Shown: in pieces, positions 6,763-9,848 of the stretch
Layout of the letters: the number at the start of each line of letters is the position of its first letter
Numbering within the stretch: the first letter of the stretch is position 1
Source of the DNA: an uncultured Clostridia bacterium
GTDB lineage: Bacteria; Bacillota; Clostridia; UBA1381
Length of the DNA: 9,848 nt
Direction: 5' to 3'
Assembly (NCBI GenBank): GCA_910579415.1
Contig: CAJTUY010000026.1
Span: 20,232 to 30,079, forward strand
Position numbers and translations under genes: made by a program
The notes under the pieces: model-generated
What the model was told of the DNA's origin: nothing
What the model saw: only the letters and a program-made list of their open reading frames with translations
Databases searched by the model: none

Positions 6763-7167
6763 TTAAGTCCATAATGAGGTTATAAACATCGGACTTGAAT
6801 TGTCTGACTTCTTAAATCCGCAATTTTCATAAAAATGAGCTTCGTCATCATATGCAATAACCGCAATACGCAGATAATCAGTGTATTTATTCTTTACCAT
6901 ATCAACCAAAGTCCGACCGATTTTCATTCCATGATATTCAGGATTTACAAGCAAATAATGAACATAAGCAGTCATAATACCGTCATCCATTACACAAATC
7001 AAACCAACAAGCTTTTCTCCATCCCATGCGGAATAAACTGTTTTGAAATTCTTCATTGCTATTATCAGTTTTTCAGGATAGTGTTCTGATGACCATTCAA
7101 CTGATAAAAATAAATCCTGTAAGTCATTCGCGCTGAAATCATGTATATCTCTATATGTAATTTGCAT
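6763..7167 (-). CDS. GNAT family N-acetyltransferase
   Basis: A 134-aa single-domain GNAT acetyltransferase. The start at ATG 7165-7167 is chosen because AGAGGTGAT lies just upstream and the protein then begins MQITYRDIHDF. An in-frame start at 7374 would add 69 basic and hydrophobic residues read through the middle of the alkyltransferase gene, which is not credible. The acetyl-CoA region is VHYLLVNPEYHGMKIGRTLV (about residues 69-88). The usual Q/R-x-x-G-x-G loop is present as H79-G-M-K82-I-G84, with His and Lys replacing the first consensus Q/R and the following Gly, so the cofactor loop is somewhat divergent. The late motif EAHFYENCGFKK is intact. Substrate is unknown. It lies 10 nt after the alkyltransferase gene and 18 nt before the broken gene, within the same operon. 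Confidence 0.85.
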   Translation of the reverse strand: MQITYRDIHDFSANDLQDLFLSVEWSSEHYPEKLIIAMKNFKTVYSAWDGEKLVGLICVMDDGIMTAYVHYLLVNPEYHGMKIGRTLVDMVKNKYTDYLRIAVIAYDDEAHFYENCGFKKSDNSSPMFITSLWT

Positions 7168-7177
7168 ATTATCACCT

Positions 7178-7489
7178 CTAATCAAAAATGTACCCATGCT
7201 TTTGCATATCGACCTTACCTTCTTCTGTAAAGGTAACACCCTCTTTTTCAAGCATCTCGCGCTGTACCTCTGCACCACCGAAAGCAAACGGCTCAGCAAG
7301 TGTACCGTCAGCATGTACAACCCTATGACACGGCACAACGCCAAAAAACGGATTTTTATGCAGAATATTACCAACCGCGCGTGACGCTCTCGGACTTCCT
7401 GCCATACGCGCAGCCTCTCCGTATGTCACAACCCTGCCGCATGGAATTTGTTCTACTGCTTTGTAAACTCTCTTTTGAAACTCTGTCAT
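7178..7489 (-). CDS. MGMT-type DNA alkyltransferase domain protein
   Basis: A 103-aa protein consisting only of the C-terminal DNA-binding and active-site domain of O6-alkylguanine-DNA alkyltransferases. The acceptor cysteine is present in VVPCHRVV (C54). The DNA-binding helix-turn-helix includes VTYGEAARMAGSPRASRAVGN (about residues 21-41), with a candidate arginine finger in that stretch. The family tail DGTLAEPFAFGGAEVQREML-EKEGV follows. Having Cys rather than Trp at the active site separates it from alkyltransferase-like (ATL) proteins of similar size, so direct damage reversal is plausible. It lacks the N-terminal domain of full-length Ogt/Ada and resembles the short COG3695 type. The ATG at 7489 follows AAAAAAGGTGAT. 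It lies 18 nt after the HIT gene and 10 nt before the GNAT gene. Confidence 0.9.
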   Translation of the reverse strand: MTEFQKRVYKAVEQIPCGRVVTYGEAARMAGSPRASRAVGNILHKNPFFGVVPCHRVVHADGTLAEPFAFGGAEVQREMLEKEGVTFTEEGKVDMQKHGYIFD

Positions 7490-7507
7490 AATATCACCTT
7501 TTTTATG

Positions 7508-7969
7508 TTACTCGTTTAGTTTCCTTTTTAATATGTTATATAGAGTACTCCGTTCATCTATATCAATACTATTTCCTTTACGCGGATTATAATGATGACC
7601 GAAATCTTCATCGGCATATTGAATCCCATTCAACAAAAAAGGGGTTTTATATCGTGGACGAACATGTAAGTGTAAATGAGGATTGGGATTTGCCTCTTTA
7701 TAAAAGTCATTTAATAGGCAGCTCCAATTACACAGTTCTGCACCTAAAACAGTTTTTAAACAGTTTTCAATCATTTTAATTATGTGTTTTAAATCCATCC
7801 ATTCATTATCCTTTAGCTCAGATAAACAGCCACAATGTCTATTTAAAACTAAAATGCAACGTCCAATATAGTCTTGTTTATCAGCTAAGTACACTGACCA
7901 ATTCTCAGTTGCTATTAACAGCCACTTTTTCTCATCGTCAGAAAGAGTACACCAATTACATGTATCCAT
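7508..7969 (-). CDS. HIT-family nucleotide hydrolase or transferase
   Basis: A 153-aa histidine triad protein. The catalytic motif H-x-H-x-H is seen as PHLHLHVRPRY (H98, H100, H102). It is preceded by an NWSCLLNDFYKEANPN stretch that matches the usual strand and asparagine ahead of the triad. HIT proteins hydrolyse dinucleoside polyphosphates or nucleoside phosphoramidates through a covalent nucleotidyl-histidine; the exact substrate here is not known. The N terminus carries a CxxC pair (C4, C7) and further cysteines at 46 and 48 (CGC), which could hold a metal, as zinc does in some HIT proteins. The start ATG 7969 follows a GAGGAAAT site. It is the first gene of the minus-strand operon, behind the promoter at 8020-8048. 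Confidence 0.85.
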   Translation of the reverse strand: MDTCNWCTLSDDEKKWLLIATENWSVYLADKQDYIGRCILVLNRHCGCLSELKDNEWMDLKHIIKMIENCLKTVLGAELCNWSCLLNDFYKEANPNPHLHLHVRPRYKTPFLLNGIQYADEDFGHHYNPRKGNSIDIDERSTLYNILKRKLNE

Positions 7970-8019
7970 TATTCATTTCCTCAAATTCCGTTTTATCTGT
8001 AAAATAATATTTTTAAATT

Positions 8020-8048
8020 ATTATACCACAACAAATAAGCGGAAACAA
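8020..8048 (-). promoter_or_regulatory. Promoter of the HIT-MGMT-GNAT operon
   Basis: On the minus strand TTGTTT (-35, 8043-8048) and a perfect TATAAT (-10, 8020-8025) are separated by 17 nt, with a TGG directly before the -10 (extended -10). Transcription would start near 8013, about 44 nt before the HIT start codon. The following genes are all within 18 nt of each other or overlap, so this one promoter probably serves all of them down to 5021. Confidence 0.75.
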
Positions 8049-8074
8049 GTCCAATTGCAGGGATTTTTAGGCAT

Positions 8075-8112
8075 AAAAAAGGACTATAATTTTGATACAA
8101 ATTACAGTCCTT
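8075..8112 (-). terminator. Intrinsic terminator of the leucine-rich repeat gene
   Basis: On the minus strand AAGGACTGTAATTT pairs with AAATTATAGTCCTT over 14 bp with a single G-U pair and a 6-nt loop. The stem runs into a T tract given by the A run at 8075-8080. It lies about 80 nt beyond the stop of the leucine-rich repeat gene and just upstream of the promoter of the next minus-strand operon, so it isolates the two units. Nothing else was seen in 8113-8192. Confidence 0.88.
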
Positions 8113-8192
8113 CTGGGTAGGTGTTATGATTTTACTGTCACTTGTTTCTTCTGAACACAACTCTATTTCCGACAGGGTTCATTCCACGCTCG

Positions 8193-9434
8193 TTATTGAA
8201 TCAATACCTTTTCCGCATTCGCCTCCGGTTTCATTGAAACAGCAGAGTTCCAAACAAATACTTTTGCATACGATGCGTTAGGATTGTCCTTGAACACAAC
8301 ATAAGCATTATTATTGGATTTTGTAGTTGGGATCATCATATAGTCTAATAATACCCCCTCTGCATTATACAATGCTATATGCAACAATTTTTTATTAATA
8401 TCTTGGTTTATATCTGTATTTAATACAATTACACCATTACTGCGCTTTGCAGTAGAGGAAGTGATATAGCTATCTTCGTCAATCACATGAAATTCATATC
8501 CATAATTTGCTGCATATTCTTCTGCTGCACTTCCGCGACAACCACATAATATTGTTGATTTAGAGAATACGCCATCTCCTATAATTGATGTTACTGTGCT
8601 TGGTATGATAACTTCTTTTATTTTATAACAACCACTAAAAGCATTTTGTGATATTGTTTTCACTCCTTCTGCCATGGTTAAAAAACGTAAATTTGTACAA
8701 CCTTCAAATGCACTTTTACCTATTGATTGCACATTGCTGCCTATATTTACACGAGCGATATTTGTGCATCCGGAGGCAAAACCATACGGGACTTCTTGCG
8801 AATCAATATCTATTCTTGATAGGGTATCGGGAATTTTATTGCTATCAAACATATACTCTAATGATTCTAATAACATGCTTGATGGTATTGATATGCTTGT
8901 AAAATTAAAGTCTTCAAACAGTTGGCTAAATGCGTATTTTGCTACGACTTTTGTTCCTTCTTTTATTATATAATTATTTGGTATTTCATCGGGATTTGTG
9001 GCAATTAAATAATTGCTTATGTATAGTACACCATTATCCCAATTAGTAACATCTTGTTGATATGCTGTGCCATCAAACGCTCCAAAGCCAATGCTTGTCA
9101 CGCTGTCCGATATTGTGACGCTTGTAAGCAAAGAACAGCCACTAAACGCCTTGGCACTTATATTCTTTACCCCTTCCTCTATAATAACAGATTGTATCTT
9201 TAAATCATTCTGCCAAGGTGATTTGCTATAATTATAATCGTGATAATAATCTTTCATATTACCAGTTCCGCTAATCGTCAATATTCCCTCATTGTCCAGT
9301 TCCCATGTTAACCTGTCTTTCTCCTCATTAGCTCCGCAAGTGCCGCTGCTTATAATTTCTGCGTGTGTAATAAGAGGCATACACAAGATTAAAAATGCTA
9401 TAATCACAATTAAGCTTGAAATTCTTTTTTTCAT
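8193..9434 (-). CDS. Secreted BspA-type leucine-rich repeat protein
   Basis: A 413-aa exported protein. Residues 1-25 form a Sec signal peptide (basic MKKR, hydrophobic core, probable cleavage after THA). There is no lipobox. Residues about 30-62 are the short SGTCG...LTWELDNEGILTISGTGNM cap that often precedes this repeat type. Residues about 80-315 hold BspA/LRR_5-type repeats with the recurring pattern I-x-x-x-AFxGCxxLxxVxIxxxVxxIG, for example KSAFEGCTNLRFLTM and NAFSGCYKIKEVIIP, closing with GSAAEEYAANYGYEFHVID. The last 80 or so residues resemble a beta-sandwich domain found at the C terminus of many Clostridia surface proteins (YAKVFVWNSAVSMKPEANAE). No LPXTG, SLH, dockerin or membrane anchor is seen, so it may be released or held non-covalently. 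Such proteins are usually implicated in adhesion or host contact; the role here is inferred. Confidence 0.88.
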   Translation of the reverse strand: MKKRISSLIVIIAFLILCMPLITHAEIISSGTCGANEEKDRLTWELDNEGILTISGTGNMKDYYHDYNYSKSPWQNDLKIQSVIIEEGVKNISAKAFSGCSLLTSVTISDSVTSIGFGAFDGTAYQQDVTNWDNGVLYISNYLIATNPDEIPNNYIIKEGTKVVAKYAFSQLFEDFNFTSISIPSSMLLESLEYMFDSNKIPDTLSRIDIDSQEVPYGFASGCTNIARVNIGSNVQSIGKSAFEGCTNLRFLTMAEGVKTISQNAFSGCYKIKEVIIPSTVTSIIGDGVFSKSTILCGCRGSAAEEYAANYGYEFHVIDEDSYITSSTAKRSNGVIVLNTDINQDINKKLLHIALYNAEGVLLDYMMIPTTKSNNNAYVVFKDNPNASYAKVFVWNSAVSMKPEANAEKVLIQ

Positions 9435-9466
9435 TTCCCTATCTCCATAAAGTAAGATTTTTTTCT

Positions 9467-9492
9467 ATGCGAATAAAAATGTATGTTCGCAT
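9467..9492 (-). repeat. Inverted repeat in the leader of the leucine-rich repeat gene
   Basis: ATGCGAA (9467-9473) and TTCGCAT (9486-9492) form a perfect 7-bp inverted repeat with a 12-nt spacer. It lies between a candidate -10 box (9499-9504) and the start codon at 9434. It could be an operator for a dimeric regulator or a weak 5'-leader hairpin. No T run follows, so it is not a terminator. Confidence 0.4.
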
Positions 9493-9498
9493 TGCACA

Positions 9499-9504
9499 AT
9501 TATA
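9499..9504 (-). promoter_or_regulatory. Candidate -10 box of the leucine-rich repeat gene
   Basis: A perfect TATAAT on the minus strand lies within TATATATAAT. The position 17 nt further upstream (GGGAAA) is not a recognisable -35. A TTGTCA at 9516-9521 is too close (11 nt) to serve as one. The gene needs a promoter or must be read from the tRNA unit upstream, so this is the best candidate but a weak one. Confidence 0.3.
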
Positions 9505-9567
9505 TATACAAAAATTGACAATTTCCCGTCGAAAACTATCGATTTTAGCAAATGGCTTCCCTAATAG

Positions 9568-9601
9568 TTTAATAGACGAACCATTTGGTTCGTCTATTAA
9601 A
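9568..9601 (-). terminator. Perfect inverted repeat after tRNA-Asn, possible terminator
   Basis: A 15-bp perfect inverted repeat, TTTAATAGACGAACC (9568-9582) and GGTTCGTCTATTAAA (9587-9601), with a 4-nt loop. It starts 5 nt beyond the CCA end of the tRNA on the minus strand. The position fits the 3' end of the 5S-tRNA transcript. No proper T tract follows the stem on that strand, so it may act as a factor-aided terminator, a processing site or a protective stem. Confidence 0.5.
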
Positions 9602-9606
9602 GACAT

Positions 9607-9682
9607 TGGCTCCTCCAGCTGGGCTCGAACCAGCGACATCATGATTAACAGTCATGCGCTCTGCCAACTGAGCTATAGAGGA
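9607..9682 (-). tRNA. trnN: tRNA-Asn (anticodon GTT)
   Basis: A 76-nt cloverleaf on the minus strand with the CCA end encoded. The acceptor stem is TCCTCTA with TGGAGGA followed by discriminator G and CCA. The D arm contains AGCTCAGTTGGCAGAGC. The anticodon arm is CATGA-CTGTTAA-TCATG, with anticodon GTT (complement at 9647-9649). The T arm contains GGTTCGAGCC. It lies downstream of the 5S gene in the same direction, the usual place for tRNAs at the end of a ribosomal RNA operon in Firmicutes. Confidence 0.97.
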
Positions 9683-9703
9683 ATATTTAGTTTTCTTTTC
9701 TTT

Positions 9704-9744
9704 AAATACTAAAGATAACGACTATGTCGTTATCTTTAGTATTT
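9704..9744 (-). repeat. Perfect 19-bp inverted repeat between 5S rRNA and tRNA-Asn
   Basis: Two arms of 19 nt (9704-9722 and 9726-9744) are exact reverse complements around a 3-nt TAT centre. The stem begins a few nucleotides past the 3' end of the 5S rRNA. On the minus strand it is followed by a few T residues and then a purine-rich stretch, so it could be a partial terminator or an RNase III-type processing stem separating 5S from the tRNA precursor. Confidence 0.6.
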
Positions 9745-9747
9745 ATT

Positions 9748-9848
9748 CGTTCCGGCAACTATCTGCTTTCCCAGGCAGTCACCCGCCAAGTATCATCGAC
9801 GTAAAGGAGCTTAACTTCTGTGTTCGGCATGGGAACAGGTGGAACCTC
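9748..9848 (-). rRNA. rrf: 5S ribosomal RNA, 5' end cut by the window edge
   Basis: The reverse complement carries the conserved 5S core CCTGTTCCCATGCCGAACAC followed by AGAAGTTAAGCTC, then the loop-E region GATGATACTTGGCGGGTGAC and the 3' segment TGCCTGGGAAAGCAGATAG. The 3' terminal helix strand reads GCCGGAAC. Roughly the first 15-20 nt lie beyond the window. The 23S and 16S genes would be expected further upstream on this strand, outside the window. The exact 3' end is uncertain by a few bases. Confidence 0.95.

Noticed and set aside
7168..7374. In-frame N-terminal extension of the GNAT gene to a start at 7374
   Set aside because: It would overlap most of the 3' half of the alkyltransferase gene in another frame. 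The added residues look like shadow translation, and a good ribosome-binding site precedes ATG 7167.
9507..9532. Plus-strand promoter from TTGACA at 9515-9520
   Set aside because: A perfect -35 hexamer is present, but no acceptable -10 box lies 16-18 nt downstream and no plus-strand gene follows.
9439..9642. 67-aa ORF on the minus strand overlapping the tRNA and inverted repeat
   Set aside because: It reads through the tRNA-Asn gene and a perfect inverted repeat and has no protein-like features.

Overview
The window looks like a chromosomal stretch from an anaerobic, AT-rich Firmicute of the class Clostridia; the genus cannot be told. The evidence is a set of Clostridia-type families: a TatD-associated-type radical SAM protein, a GAF-GGDEF-EAL protein, and a BspA-type leucine-rich repeat protein with the N- and C-terminal domains common in gut Clostridia. 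Shine-Dalgarno sites are strong, intrinsic terminators are clear, and a 5S rRNA-tRNA-Asn pair is present. No mobile element, CRISPR array or phage gene was seen.

Layout, plus strand, 1-4674: hemL (glutamate-1-semialdehyde aminomutase, tetrapyrrole synthesis), then a probable promoter and a tight three-gene unit. That unit encodes a small radical SAM protein, a ten-helix EamA/DMT-type transporter and a GAF-GGDEF-EAL cyclic-di-GMP protein, and ends in an intrinsic terminator.

4675-5020 has no large gene but is not empty. It holds a near-consensus promoter and a 5' structured RNA closed by a 12-bp stem. A strong terminator follows whose 5' arm can instead pair with an upstream segment, an attenuator-like arrangement. 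Then come a strong ribosome-binding site, a 22-codon ORF and a second GC-rich hairpin. This is the most unexplained part of the window.

Minus strand, 8048 down to 5021: a promoter drives an apparent operon of small enzymes. In order these are a HIT-family hydrolase, an MGMT-type DNA alkyltransferase domain, a GNAT acetyltransferase, a broken gene of a conserved small family (out-of-frame deletion), an ACT-domain protein and a double-GNAT acetyltransferase. Gaps are 10-18 nt or 4-nt ATGA overlaps. The set looks like accessory, stress or housecleaning functions with no obvious common pathway.

Minus strand, 9848 down to 8075: the 3' part of a 5S rRNA gene, a perfect 19-bp inverted repeat, tRNA-Asn(GTT) with encoded CCA, another perfect inverted repeat, then a secreted leucine-rich repeat protein with its own intrinsic terminator.
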